From contig CAMCXE010000010.1 in the NCBI GenBank assembly GCA_945882995.1, positions 1 to 38,377 of the forward strand: a stretch of DNA of 38,377 nt, written 5' to 3'. Within the stretch, counting starts at the first letter, position 1. Each line of letters begins with the position of its first letter. A program made the position numbers and the translations under genes. Below are positions 25,813 to 34,002 of the stretch, piece by piece. The notes beneath the pieces are model-generated. The model did no database searches, was not told where the DNA came from, and saw only the letters and a program-made list of their open reading frames with translations. The DNA is from Thalassocella blandensis. Lineage in GTDB: Bacteria; Pseudomonadota; Gammaproteobacteria; Pseudomonadales; Cellvibrionaceae.

Positions 25813-27231
25813 ATGATCGAACTGCCAACACACGAAACGGAAACCACCGAGTTCAAAAAATCCCTCGCCGAATTGCAGCAAGGGCTAATTTCACTCGCGG
25901 CCATGCTCAATAAACACGGTCAGGGGGAGCTGTGGTTTGGCATCGCACCCAACGGCAACGCGGTGGGGCTGACGATCAGCGAAAAAACGCTACGCGACGT
26001 CTCCCAAGCGATTGGTGCGCATATTGAACCGCGTATCTATCCCGTCATTGCCGAGCAAAAAGTAGGCGACAAAAGCTGCCTGTATATTCGTGTGACGGGC
26101 CAGCAAAAACCCTATTTTGCCCAAGGCCGTGCTTACATTCGCGTAGCTGATGAAGATCGGCAAATGAGTGCTCGCGAGTTGGAAAGTCTTATTCTCAAGC
26201 AAAACCGTGCCGCCCTGCGCTGGGATAACGAACCCAGCGCCTTGACGGTGGATGCCTTGAACGAAACCAAAATTCGCAAATTTGTTGAGCGCGCCCGCCT
26301 GCCCTGGGACAACGCCAGCAATGCACTTACCAAACTCGACTTGCTACACGAAGGCAAGCTGACCAATGCGGCGGGTCTGTTTTTTACCGATACCCCCATT
26401 CAATTGCGTTGTGCCGTGTTTGCCAGTACCAGCAGCGCCACCATCATCGACCGCCACGATTTCGACGGCGACATTCTCGAACTGATCGAAGAAGCTGAGA
26501 AATACACCCTTAAAAACATGCATATCGGTATGCGCCTTGAGGGCCTGCGCCGAGTGGATGTGCCAGAAATCTCCCGCGAAGCCCTGCGTGAAGCGATTAT
26601 TAACGCCTTTTGCCACCGCGACTGGCGCGACCCCGATTACATCCAAATCGCCATTTACAAAAATCGTATTGAAATTCGCAACCCGGGTGGGCTCTACGAT
26701 GGTTTGACCCTAGAAGAAATGCGCAAAGGTAATGTGTCACACCGCCGCAACCCACTGATTGCCGAATTATTTCGGCGCATTGAAATGGTAGAAGCCTGGG
26801 GGCGAGGCATGCCCCTGATACTGGAAAACGCGCCTGATGTTGAATTTAAGGAAATCGCAAAGTTATTTGTGGCTAGCTTCGCGCGGCCTAGCTTTGCGAT
26901 GGAAACCAGCCCAGAAATGCTGGAAACTACCCTAGAAACACCAGAAACTACCCTAGAAACACCAGAAACTACCCTGGAAACATCAGAAACTACCCTAGAA
27001 CCACAAGGCACCACCCTAGAAACACCCAATAATCACCCAGAAAACACCAATGCAAGGGTATTGGCACTGATTCGCCAGCAGCCGGGCATCACCACACCGG
27101 CCTTGGCTACTGCAATTGGCCTCAGTACCGACGGCATCAAATATCACCTGACTCAGCTCAGGCGCAGCGGCAAACTTCGCCATGTTGGCCCAACCAAAGG
27201 CGGGCATTGGGAAATCATCGAGTCACCATGA
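25813..27231 (+). CDS. AlbA_2 domain / GHKL ATPase / winged-helix protein (472 aa)
   Basis: Three parts are visible. Residues about 8-125 form an AlbA_2 (Schlafen-type) domain, 'TTEFKKSLAEL--GLISLAAMLNKHGQGELWFGIAPNGNAVG'. Residues about 250-370 carry a GHKL-type ATPase (HATPase_c_4), with REALREAIINAFCHRDW (N box), 'RIEIRNPGGL' (G1) and 'EAWGRGMPLI'. After a seven-residue tandem-repeat linker, residues about 414-468 form a winged helix ('GITTPALATAIGLSTDGIKYHLTQLRRSGKLRHVG'). Such proteins are usually annotated as transcription regulators or ATP-dependent helicase-related; here it is probably the island's regulator or a nucleic-acid sensor. ATG 25813 lies 2 nt after drmD. The stop overlaps the methyltransferase start (ATGA). 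Confidence 0.83.
   Translation: MIELPTHETETTEFKKSLAELQQGLISLAAMLNKHGQGELWFGIAPNGNAVGLTISEKTLRDVSQAIGAHIEPRIYPVIAEQKVGDKSCLYIRVTGQQKPYFAQGRAYIRVADEDRQMSARELESLILKQNRAALRWDNEPSALTVDALNETKIRKFVERARLPWDNASNALTKLDLLHEGKLTNAAGLFFTDTPIQLRCAVFASTSSATIIDRHDFDGDILELIEEAEKYTLKNMHIGMRLEGLRRVDVPEISREALREAIINAFCHRDWRDPDYIQIAIYKNRIEIRNPGGLYDGLTLEEMRKGNVSHRRNPLIAELFRRIEMVEAWGRGMPLILENAPDVEFKEIAKLFVASFARPSFAMETSPEMLETTLETPETTLETPETTLETSETTLEPQGTTLETPNNHPENTNARVLALIRQQPGITTPALATAIGLSTDGIKYHLTQLRRSGKLRHVGPTKGGHWEIIESP
26920..27024 (+). repeat. 21-bp tandem repeat encoding a PETTLET linker
   Basis: About five units of CCAGAAACTACCCTAGAAACA, the later ones degenerate, encode (P/S)ETTLET heptads between the ATPase and winged-helix domains. 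Unit number can change without a frameshift, so the linker length could vary between strains. Confidence 0.88.
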
Positions 27232-30200
27232 AAAAACTCCGTAAAAACCCCACCGCGCTCAACCTGCCCACCCTCACCTTGGAAGGTGGCCTATTTCTGC
27301 CCGACCAGCTGGAAAAAGCCGCACTCGGCAGCGCGCAATGGCAAACCGAAGCCGACTACGGCACGCCCAAGGGGCTCAAACTTAAAGACGACTATAGCCG
27401 CGCCTTTCAGCTCGCCTGTGCGCAATGGAAACACTTCGCCGCCCAACTCGAACGCGCCGATGTGGACGCCGCCAAGCTCACCAACACATTCGTGCAAGAG
27501 TTGCTACGCGATGGTTTCGGCTACACTAACTTGCAAACCTGTTCCGGCATCACCCTAGGCGACCGTCACTACCCAGTCACTTTGCTGGCCGGCAGCGTAC
27601 CCGTGGCGGTGGCACCCCACACACAGGCGTTACATGAACCCGCTGCGCGATTTGCCGTCGCAGGGTCCGGTGCACGTAAAAAATCCGCCTTCATGTTCAC
27701 GCAAGAATTCCTTAACGCCAGTGCAGATCACCTCTGGGGCATTGCCTGCAATGGCCTTAGCCTGCGCCTGCTGCGCGATGCCGCCACGCTCACCCGCCCA
27801 AGCTTTTTGGAGATTGACCTCGCCGACCTCTTGGGCGGCCAACGTTATGCCGAATTCGCCAACGTCTGGCGCCTACTGCATGCCAGCCGCGCAACACTCC
27901 CCTCGCCCTCTGGGAAAGGGGCTGGGGGAGAGGGTGTCAACCCTGCCGAATGCATCTGGGAAAAATGGCGCGCGGCAGGCCAGATAGAGGGCACCCGCGT
28001 GCGCGACGGCCTGCGCCTAGGTGTCACCGACGCCTTGCTGATTTTGGGTGAAGGCTTTATCCAGCACCCAGCCAACGATGCCTTACGCAGCGCACTGCAC
28101 AACGGCGAACTGAGCAAAGACGCCTACTTTCAGCAATTGCTGCGCCTCATCTATCGCCTGATTTTTGTCTTCAGCGTCGAAGAGCGCGGCCTGCTGCACC
28201 CCCGTTCCCAAGGGCAAAACGACAGCAAAGACGCCCAAGCCGCACGCCGCGCCTACGCCGAAGGTTACGCCCTGGCCCGCCTGCGCGATTTGTGCTTAAA
28301 ACGCCGCGCCCGCAACCGCTTTGACGACCACTGGCAAGCGCTGCGCATTGTCTTCAAAGGCCTTAGCGAAGGCGAGCCGCGCTTGGCATTGCCCGCCCTT
28401 GGCGGCCTGTTTGCCGCCAGCCAGTGTCCGGCGCTCGACGCCGCCAGTCTAACCAACGCTCACCTACTGGCGGCCATGCAAAACCTGCGTTGGGCCAGCC
28501 ACAAGGGTGTATTGGCCCCAGTGGACTACCGCAATATGGGCCCAGAAGAGCTGGGCAGCGTGTACGAAAGCCTGCTGGAACTGGTGCCGGAGATAGACCT
28601 CCCAGCGCGCCAGTTTGGCTTTGTTGGCTTCACTGATCACCCCTCTCCCGCTGGGAGAGGGGCTGGGGGTGAGGGTGCAGTCAAAGGCAACGCCCGCAAA
28701 CTCACCGGCAGCTACTACACCCCCGACTCCCTAGTGCAGGAGCTAATCAAGTCCGCCCTCGACCCGGTCATCGCGCAACGCCTTGCCGCCCAGCCCGAAA
28801 CCCCCATCGAAGCGCTGCTCGCCATACGGGTCATAGACCCCGCCTGTGGCAGCGGCCACTTCCTATTAGCCGCCGCACGCCGCCTAGCGGAAACGCTGGC
28901 CCAGCTGCAAGCACCGGACGGCGAGCAAACCGAACAAGGCTACCGCCACGCCCTGCGGGAGGTAGTGAGCCGCTGCATTTTTGGCGTAGACCGCAACCCC
29001 ATGGCCATTGAACTGGCCCGCACCGCACTCTGGCTGGAAGGTTTTGAAGAAGGCAGGCCGCTCGGTTTCCTCGACCACCACCTGCAAGTAGGCGATGCCC
29101 TGTTAGGGCTTACCGATCTCAAGGTGCTGGAGCTGGGCATAGCCAAAGACGCCTTCAAAGCACTTTCTGGCGACGATAAAGAAACCTGCAAACAGCTCGC
29201 TAAAGCCAACGCCGCAGCGTTGAAGGATCTAGAAAAAAAGCGCAACAGCCGGCAGTTTGTGTTGAATCTGCACGACGCCACCAGCTTGTCCGCATTGCAA
29301 AACCTCGAAGCGCTTCCAGAAAACACCACCCAAGAAATCGCCGCCAAAGCAGCCGCCTACCACGGGTTTCTGGAACAAGCCAAAACCAGCCGCCTAGCGC
29401 ACGCCGCCGACCTACTCGTGGGCGCCTACCTGCTGCCCAAAACACTCTCCTCTCCCTTGGGGAGCGGGGCAGGGGGTGAGGGTATCCCCACCAGCGCCAC
29501 CCTCTATCTCACCTTGCTGGGCGATACCCTGCCCACCGCTCAGCAAGGCGCACTTGCTGCCGCACAAGCCATATGTGTGCAGGCCCGCGTGCTGCATTGG
29601 CCACTAGCCTTCCCGCAAGTGTTTGCTGGCGGTGGTTTTGATTGCGTACTCGGCAACCCGCCCTGGGAGCGTATCAAGCTGCAAGAAGAGGAGTTTTTCG
29701 CCACTCGGAATCGCGATGTGGCGCAGGCCAAGAACAAAGCCGAGCGCAGCCAGCGTATTCAGTGGTTGGCCGAAGGCATGTTAGCCAAACACCTGCATTT
29801 TTCCGCACGCCCTGAGCTTGTCGAAGGGCACGAATGCGAGGCCGAACAGCGCCTGTATGCTGAGTTCATCACCACGCGCCGCATTGCGGAAGCCACCAGT
29901 GTGTTTATGCATGTAAACGGGCCAGACGGCGGCCGCTACCCTCTCACGGGTGTGGGGGATGTGAATACCTATGCGCTGTTTGCTGAAACCATCCAGCAGA
30001 TCACCCACGCCAGCGGTCGCGCAGGTTTTATCGTGCCAACCGGCATTGCTACTGATGATTCAACCAAAGCATTTTTTGGCCACATTACTCAAACTGGGCG
30101 CCTTATCAGCCTGTTTGACATCGAGAATCGCGACAAGCTATTCGCCGCAGTTGATAGCCGTATGAAGTTTTGCCTACTCACCCTAGGTGCCGCCCAGGCC

Positions 30201-31376
30201 GCCGAATTCGTGTGCTTTGCCAGCCAAGTCAGCCAGCTAGCCGACCCACGCCGCCGCTTTCGCCTCACGCCCGATGAATTCCGCCTCATCAACCCTAACA
30301 CGCTCACTTGCCCCGTATTCCGCAGCGAGCGCGATGCCGAATTGACCAAAAAGCTCTACCGCGCAGCGCCAGTGTTGATCCGTGAAGGCGTGTGGCAAGG
30401 TGAAGGAAAGAGCGGAAAATTAATAATGCCCGCGCAAAACCCGTGGGGCATTTCGTTTATGGCCATGATGCACATGTCGGCTGACAGTCACCTATTCCTC
30501 GACCACCCCGCCGCAGACAGCCTGCCCCTATACGAAGCCAAAATGATCCACCAGTTCGACCACCGCTGGGCCACCTACCACCCCTCTCCCGTTGGGAGAG
30601 GGGCCGGGGGTGAGGGAGAAGGCAGCCGCGATGTCACCCCGCTGGAAAAAGCCGACCCCGCCTATGCCGTCACCCCGCGTTATTGGGTCAGTGCGACGGA
30701 AGTGGACGAACGCCTCACCAAACGCGACCGCGAAGGCAAAGTGCTCTGGCGCTGGGAGCGACAATGGCTGATGGGCTGGCGGGATATTTGCCGCGCTACT
30801 GACGAGCGCACTGTGATTGCAAGTGTGGTTGGGATGGCGGGGGTGGGGAACCAGATGCCGTTGATGCTGTTTGCCGAGCGACAAAACCCGCAGGAATATG
30901 CGCTGTTGTTGGGTAATTTGTGCGCTTTAGCGTTTGATTTCGTCGCCCGACATAAAACTGGTGGTACGCACATGAACTACTTTATTTACAAGCAGTTGCC
31001 AGTACTCCCGCCGAACCACTACACCGAAACCGACCTCACGTTCATTGTCCCACGAGTAATAGAGCTCACTTACACCGCCCACGACCTGAAACCCTGGGCG
31101 GAAGACTTGGGCTTTGATGGCGAACCCTTCCCCTTTAACCCCATCCGCCGCGCCCAACTGCGCGCCGAACTGGACGCCTACTACGCCAAACTCTACGGCC
31201 TCACCCGCGACGAACTCCGCTACATCCTCGACCCCGCCGATGTGATGGGCGAAGGTTACCCCAGCGAAACCTTTCGCGTACTCAAGAACAAAGAAACAAA
31301 AGAATTTGGCGAGTTCCGAACCCAGCGACTGGTGCTTGAAGCGTGGGATAAATTAGAAATTGGAGAATTGAACTGA
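27228..31376 (+). CDS. drmMI: Eco57I-type adenine-specific DNA methyltransferase, DrmMI-like (1382 aa)
   Basis: This class I SAM-dependent N6-adenine methyltransferase has motif I VIDPACGSGHFLL at about residues 534-546 and motif IV NPPW at about 809-812 (GNPPWERIKLQEEEFF), preceded by the usual 'LTGSYYTPDSLVQELI' segment. A large N-terminal region (1-520) and a C-terminal target-recognition region follow the Eco57I/BREX-PglX/DrmMI plan. In DISARM the methyltransferase marks self DNA. No nuclease motif is evident in the chain. Unusually, the coding sequence contains four translated copies of one palindromic repeat (peptides of the PSPxGxGAGGEG type at about residues 224, 470, 739 and 1118) and one of another (PELVEG, about 861). 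All keep the frame, so the gene is probably still functional. ATG 27228 overlaps the preceding stop by 4 nt. Confidence 0.9.
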   Translation: MKKLRKNPTALNLPTLTLEGGLFLPDQLEKAALGSAQWQTEADYGTPKGLKLKDDYSRAFQLACAQWKHFAAQLERADVDAAKLTNTFVQELLRDGFGYTNLQTCSGITLGDRHYPVTLLAGSVPVAVAPHTQALHEPAARFAVAGSGARKKSAFMFTQEFLNASADHLWGIACNGLSLRLLRDAATLTRPSFLEIDLADLLGGQRYAEFANVWRLLHASRATLPSPSGKGAGGEGVNPAECIWEKWRAAGQIEGTRVRDGLRLGVTDALLILGEGFIQHPANDALRSALHNGELSKDAYFQQLLRLIYRLIFVFSVEERGLLHPRSQGQNDSKDAQAARRAYAEGYALARLRDLCLKRRARNRFDDHWQALRIVFKGLSEGEPRLALPALGGLFAASQCPALDAASLTNAHLLAAMQNLRWASHKGVLAPVDYRNMGPEELGSVYESLLELVPEIDLPARQFGFVGFTDHPSPAGRGAGGEGAVKGNARKLTGSYYTPDSLVQELIKSALDPVIAQRLAAQPETPIEALLAIRVIDPACGSGHFLLAAARRLAETLAQLQAPDGEQTEQGYRHALREVVSRCIFGVDRNPMAIELARTALWLEGFEEGRPLGFLDHHLQVGDALLGLTDLKVLELGIAKDAFKALSGDDKETCKQLAKANAAALKDLEKKRNSRQFVLNLHDATSLSALQNLEALPENTTQEIAAKAAAYHGFLEQAKTSRLAHAADLLVGAYLLPKTLSSPLGSGAGGEGIPTSATLYLTLLGDTLPTAQQGALAAAQAICVQARVLHWPLAFPQVFAGGGFDCVLGNPPWERIKLQEEEFFATRNRDVAQAKNKAERSQRIQWLAEGMLAKHLHFSARPELVEGHECEAEQRLYAEFITTRRIAEATSVFMHVNGPDGGRYPLTGVGDVNTYALFAETIQQITHASGRAGFIVPTGIATDDSTKAFFGHITQTGRLISLFDIENRDKLFAAVDSRMKFCLLTLGAAQAAEFVCFASQVSQLADPRRRFRLTPDEFRLINPNTLTCPVFRSERDAELTKKLYRAAPVLIREGVWQGEGKSGKLIMPAQNPWGISFMAMMHMSADSHLFLDHPAADSLPLYEAKMIHQFDHRWATYHPSPVGRGAGGEGEGSRDVTPLEKADPAYAVTPRYWVSATEVDERLTKRDREGKVLWRWERQWLMGWRDICRATDERTVIASVVGMAGVGNQMPLMLFAERQNPQEYALLLGNLCALAFDFVARHKTGGTHMNYFIYKQLPVLPPNHYTETDLTFIVPRVIELTYTAHDLKPWAEDLGFDGEPFPFNPIRRAQLRAELDAYYAKLYGLTRDELRYILDPADVMGEGYPSETFRVLKNKETKEFGEFRTQRLVLEAWDKLEIGELN
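27898..27938 (+). repeat. Palindromic repeat copy A inside the methyltransferase gene
   Basis: The copy has the core CCCTCTGGGAAAGGGGC followed by TGGGGGAGAGGGTG. It is translated as LPSPSGKGAGGEGVNP, a low-complexity insert in the N-terminal region of the enzyme. Confidence 0.85.
28638..28678 (+). repeat. Palindromic repeat copy B inside the methyltransferase gene
   Basis: The copy has the arms CCCCTCTCCC/GGGAGAGGGG around GCT, with the tail CTGGGGGTGAGGGTG. It is translated as HPSPAGRGAGGEGAVK, just before the YYTP segment that precedes motif I. Confidence 0.9.
29444..29488 (+). repeat. Palindromic repeat copy C inside the methyltransferase gene
   Basis: The copy has TCTCCCTTGGGGAGCGGGGC plus AGGGGGTGAGGGT. 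It is the most diverged copy and is translated as LSSPLGSGAGGEGIPT, between motif I and the NPPW motif. Confidence 0.85.
29809..29829 (+). repeat. Second type of translated repeat (PELVEG) in the methyltransferase gene
   Basis: GCCCTGAGCTTGTCGAAGGGC is an imperfect palindrome (GCCCT/AGGGC arms). It is a well-known dispersed bacterial repeat sequence and is here read in frame as RPELVEGH, after the NPPW motif. Confidence 0.75.
30579..30620 (+). repeat. Palindromic repeat copy D inside the methyltransferase gene
   Basis: CCCCTCTCCC/GGGAGAGGGG arms around GTT, with the tail CCGGGGGTGAGGGAG. It is nearly identical to copy B and is translated as HPSPVGRGAGGEGEGS in the C-terminal recognition region. 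Confidence 0.9.
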
Positions 31377-32770
31377 TGCTTACTCATCTACATATCAAAA
31401 ACTTCAAGGCTTGGAAGGATACCGGCCCTATTCGGCTTGCACCTTTAACCGTTATTTTTGGAGCCAATAGCGCTGGCAAGAGCAGCTTGGGGCATTTACT
31501 GCTGGCACTGAAGCAAACCACATTGTCGGCAGACCGAAAACGGCCGCTACATTTGGGCGATGACAATGCCCTGATTGATTTAGGCACCTTCGCAGAATGC
31601 TTGCATAACCACGATTTGCAGAACGCGCTGGAATTTGAGCTGGGATGGAAAACGCCAGGCAAAGAGCTGGAGGCCCGCGACCCACTCAGCAAGAAAAAAT
31701 TTACAGGTGATGAATTACAGCTTTCAGTCACTCTTTCCGCAGATGCCAAACAGCAGCCTAGGGTGGAGAAGCTAACCTACGAACTGGTGAAAAAAAATAT
31801 AAATCAGCTTGTTGTTGAATACGGCAAAGACGATAAAGGTAAGATCGAAATTACATCAAACGAGTACAAATTTGTGCGCAATACGGGTAGAAGCTGGCCG
31901 CTGGATGAGCCAGACAAGTTCTATCGAATTTCGGACCAAAGCCGCGCGCGATTTCAAAATGCGGAATTCCTGTCGGATTTTGCGCTAAATACAGAGGCAG
32001 CGTTGAACAGCATTTACTACCTTGGGCCGCTTCGCGATCACCCCAAACGCATTTATTCATGGTCGGGCGAAACACCAGAAAGCGTGGGACAAAAGGGTGA
32101 GTTCGCCGTTGCCGCCATTTTGGCAGCCAGTGCGCAAGACCGGAAACTTAACCGAGGGCCTAAAAAGCACCTAACCCGGTTTGATGCGTTTATTGCTCAA
32201 TGGCTCAAAGATTTGGGAGTGATCGAAAGCTTTGACGTGAAACCGGTAGCTGAAGGCCGAAAGGAATATGAGGTGGTGGTCAAAACCCACGCTACCGCCA
32301 GTGAAGTAAAAATTACCGACGTTGGTTTTGGCGTGTCCCAGGTTTTACCGGCGCTTGTTCAGGCCTTCTATTGTCCGCCTAATTCCACAATTTGGATGGA
32401 GCAGCCAGAAATTCATTTGCACCCACAGGTGCAGGCTGAACTAGCGGATGTGTTTATTTCTGCCACGCAGGCTCGCGAAAGCACTAAAGAGCGGCATGTT
32501 CAACTAATTGTCGAAAGTCATTCCGAGCATTTTCTCAATCGGCTGCAGCGCCGCGTAGCCGAAGGCACTGTAAAGCCAGAAGATGTGGCCGTGTATTTCT
32601 GCCGTCGCACAGGTCCAGCCACAGAGCTGGAACCACTGCGCCTAAACATGTTCGGTGAAATTGAAAACTGGCCAGAGAATTTCTTCGGTGACGAAATGGC
32701 GGATATTGCTGGCCGCACCTTGGCGGCAATGCAACGCAAAAAAGAGCTGTCCAAGGAGGCGGGCAAATGA
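31376..32770 (+). CDS. AAA ATPase of the OLD-like/DUF3696 type (464 aa)
   Basis: An SMC/ABC-type ATPase. Walker A GANSAGKSS is at about residues 28-36, after 'LTHLHIKNFKAWKDTGPIRLAPLTVIF'. The signature-like 'GFGVSQVLPALVQA' and Walker B 'IWMEQPEIHLHP' (about 339-350) follow, then an 'LIVESHSEHFLNRLQRRVAEG' H-loop region and the short C-terminal DUF3696 part. It resembles OLD-family ATPases but has no TOPRIM nuclease domain. The effector may be the PIN-like protein encoded next, whose ATG overlaps this stop by 4 nt. Its own ATG overlaps the methyltransferase stop by one base (TGATG), with GGAGAA upstream. In known systems such ATPases sense phage signals and release a nuclease; here that is inferred. 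Confidence 0.88.
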   Translation: MLTHLHIKNFKAWKDTGPIRLAPLTVIFGANSAGKSSLGHLLLALKQTTLSADRKRPLHLGDDNALIDLGTFAECLHNHDLQNALEFELGWKTPGKELEARDPLSKKKFTGDELQLSVTLSADAKQQPRVEKLTYELVKKNINQLVVEYGKDDKGKIEITSNEYKFVRNTGRSWPLDEPDKFYRISDQSRARFQNAEFLSDFALNTEAALNSIYYLGPLRDHPKRIYSWSGETPESVGQKGEFAVAAILAASAQDRKLNRGPKKHLTRFDAFIAQWLKDLGVIESFDVKPVAEGRKEYEVVVKTHATASEVKITDVGFGVSQVLPALVQAFYCPPNSTIWMEQPEIHLHPQVQAELADVFISATQARESTKERHVQLIVESHSEHFLNRLQRRVAEGTVKPEDVAVYFCRRTGPATELEPLRLNMFGEIENWPENFFGDEMADIAGRTLAAMQRKKELSKEAGK

Positions 32771-33300
32771 TGAGGGCAGTCATTGATACCAATGTGTTGC
32801 TGGTGGCCAATGGGCAACATACGGATGTTTCTGAGAGCTGTGTTATCGCATGCGTCAATCGACTACAGGCGATGCAAAACGCTGGCGTCACCGTGATCGA
32901 CGATAGCTACCGCATACTGGGCGAATATCAACACAAAACCAGCCTCAACCCGCCTAAAGGGGTTGGTGATGTATTCCTAAAATGGCTGCTACGCCAAACA
33001 GGAAACCCTTTGCGCGTGGAGCAAATCAGTTTAACTGAGTTGGCTGATAATGAATTCGCAGAATTCCCAGACGCTACCTTGGAACCTGCGTTTGACGCTC
33101 CGGATCGCAAATTTGCGGCAGTCGCTCACGCTCATCCTGATAAGCCTGTTATTTGGCAGGCAGTGGACTGCAAATGGCTGGACTGGTGGGCTGCCTTGCA
33201 GACAAAAGGCGTTCATGTCGAGTTTTTGTGCCCACTGGATACTTGCCAGTTCTATCGCAAAAAATTCCCCAACAAACCGCTGCCGGCACTTCCGGACTAA
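32767..33300 (+). CDS. PIN-like nuclease domain protein (177 aa)
   Basis: The N-terminus VIDTNVLLVA (Asp7) is the first acidic motif of PIN-domain ribonucleases. Later acidic residues fit the remaining sites: Glu53 in LGEYQ, Asp110/Asp113 in FDAPDRKFAAVAHAHP, and Asp134/Asp139 in VDCKWLDWW. PIN domains cut RNA with bound magnesium or manganese. The gene overlaps the ATPase gene by 4 nt (ATGATGA) and is followed after 3 nt by the RNA ligase. A toxin-antitoxin VapC role is unlikely because no small DNA-binding antitoxin is present; the ATPase is the natural controlling partner. The RNA target cannot be read from sequence. Confidence 0.75.
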   Translation: MMRAVIDTNVLLVANGQHTDVSESCVIACVNRLQAMQNAGVTVIDDSYRILGEYQHKTSLNPPKGVGDVFLKWLLRQTGNPLRVEQISLTELADNEFAEFPDATLEPAFDAPDRKFAAVAHAHPDKPVIWQAVDCKWLDWWAALQTKGVHVEFLCPLDTCQFYRKKFPNKPLPALPD

Positions 33301-33303
33301 GCC

Positions 33304-33990
33304 ATGCCCGACTTCTTCCGCTTCCCCCACACACCACACCTCGCTTGGCTGGGCGAAGGCTCGCCGCGGGACGACAAGGTCTTGTTGCCCACTGAGGTGA
33401 CGGCACTTCTGGCCGGCGAAGTGGTGGTGGAGGAAAAGCTGGATGGGGCGAATGTCGGTCTGTCACTTTCTTCGGCTGGCGATCTGCGTGCACAGAACCG
33501 CGGGCAATATCTGGTGGAGCCCCACGCCGGGCAGTTCAACCGCTTGCCTGCATGGCTAGCGCAACACGGCGAACGCTTGCGCTCCCTTCTCCAACCCAAT
33601 CTCATTCTTTTTGGCGAGTGGTGCGCTGCGCGCCATTCGCTGGACTACGCCGCATTGCCAGACTGGTTCCTGCTATTTGATGTGTATGACCGCTCGGCAG
33701 GCCGTTTCTGGAACAGCACAGGCCGCAATGCCCTGGCAAGCCGCGCAGGTTTGGTGACTGTGCCGCAGGTGCTGCAGGGTAAGACCACGGTGACCGCACT
33801 CAAGCAGCTGGTTGCAACAACACAGAGCCATTACCGCGAAGGCCCGCTGGAGGGGGTGGTCATCCGCCGCGAATCTGCCGACGGGTGTGAAGCCCGCGCT
33901 AAGCTAGTCCGCCCCGACTTTACCCAAACCATCGACACCCACTGGCGCAAGCGGGTGATTGAGTGGAACCGAATCCGAAACGAAAAATAG
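33304..33990 (+). CDS. ATP-dependent RNA ligase family protein (228 aa)
   Basis: A compact nucleotidyltransferase of the RNA ligase type. Motif I is EKLDGANVG, with Lys45 as the adenylated residue; motif III-like 'LFGEWCA' (Glu105), IIIa 'FLLFDVYD', motif IV 'LEGVVIR' (Glu183) and motif V 'ARAKLVR' (Lys200) are all present in order. It has no C-terminal extension and is near the minimum for the catalytic module. Such enzymes seal 5'-phosphate and 3'-OH RNA ends. Its place directly behind a PIN-like nuclease suggests repair of cuts made by that nuclease or by phage enzymes; this is inference. The translation start is 3 nt after the preceding stop. Confidence 0.88.
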   Translation: MPDFFRFPHTPHLAWLGEGSPRDDKVLLPTEVTALLAGEVVVEEKLDGANVGLSLSSAGDLRAQNRGQYLVEPHAGQFNRLPAWLAQHGERLRSLLQPNLILFGEWCAARHSLDYAALPDWFLLFDVYDRSAGRFWNSTGRNALASRAGLVTVPQVLQGKTTVTALKQLVATTQSHYREGPLEGVVIRRESADGCEARAKLVRPDFTQTIDTHWRKRVIEWNRIRNEK

Positions 33991-34002
33991 TAGGGATAGC
34001 TC

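Noticed and set aside
26920-27024. CRISPR-like array (regular 21-bp repeats)
   Set aside because: The units are contiguous without spacers and encode a heptapeptide linker in frame.
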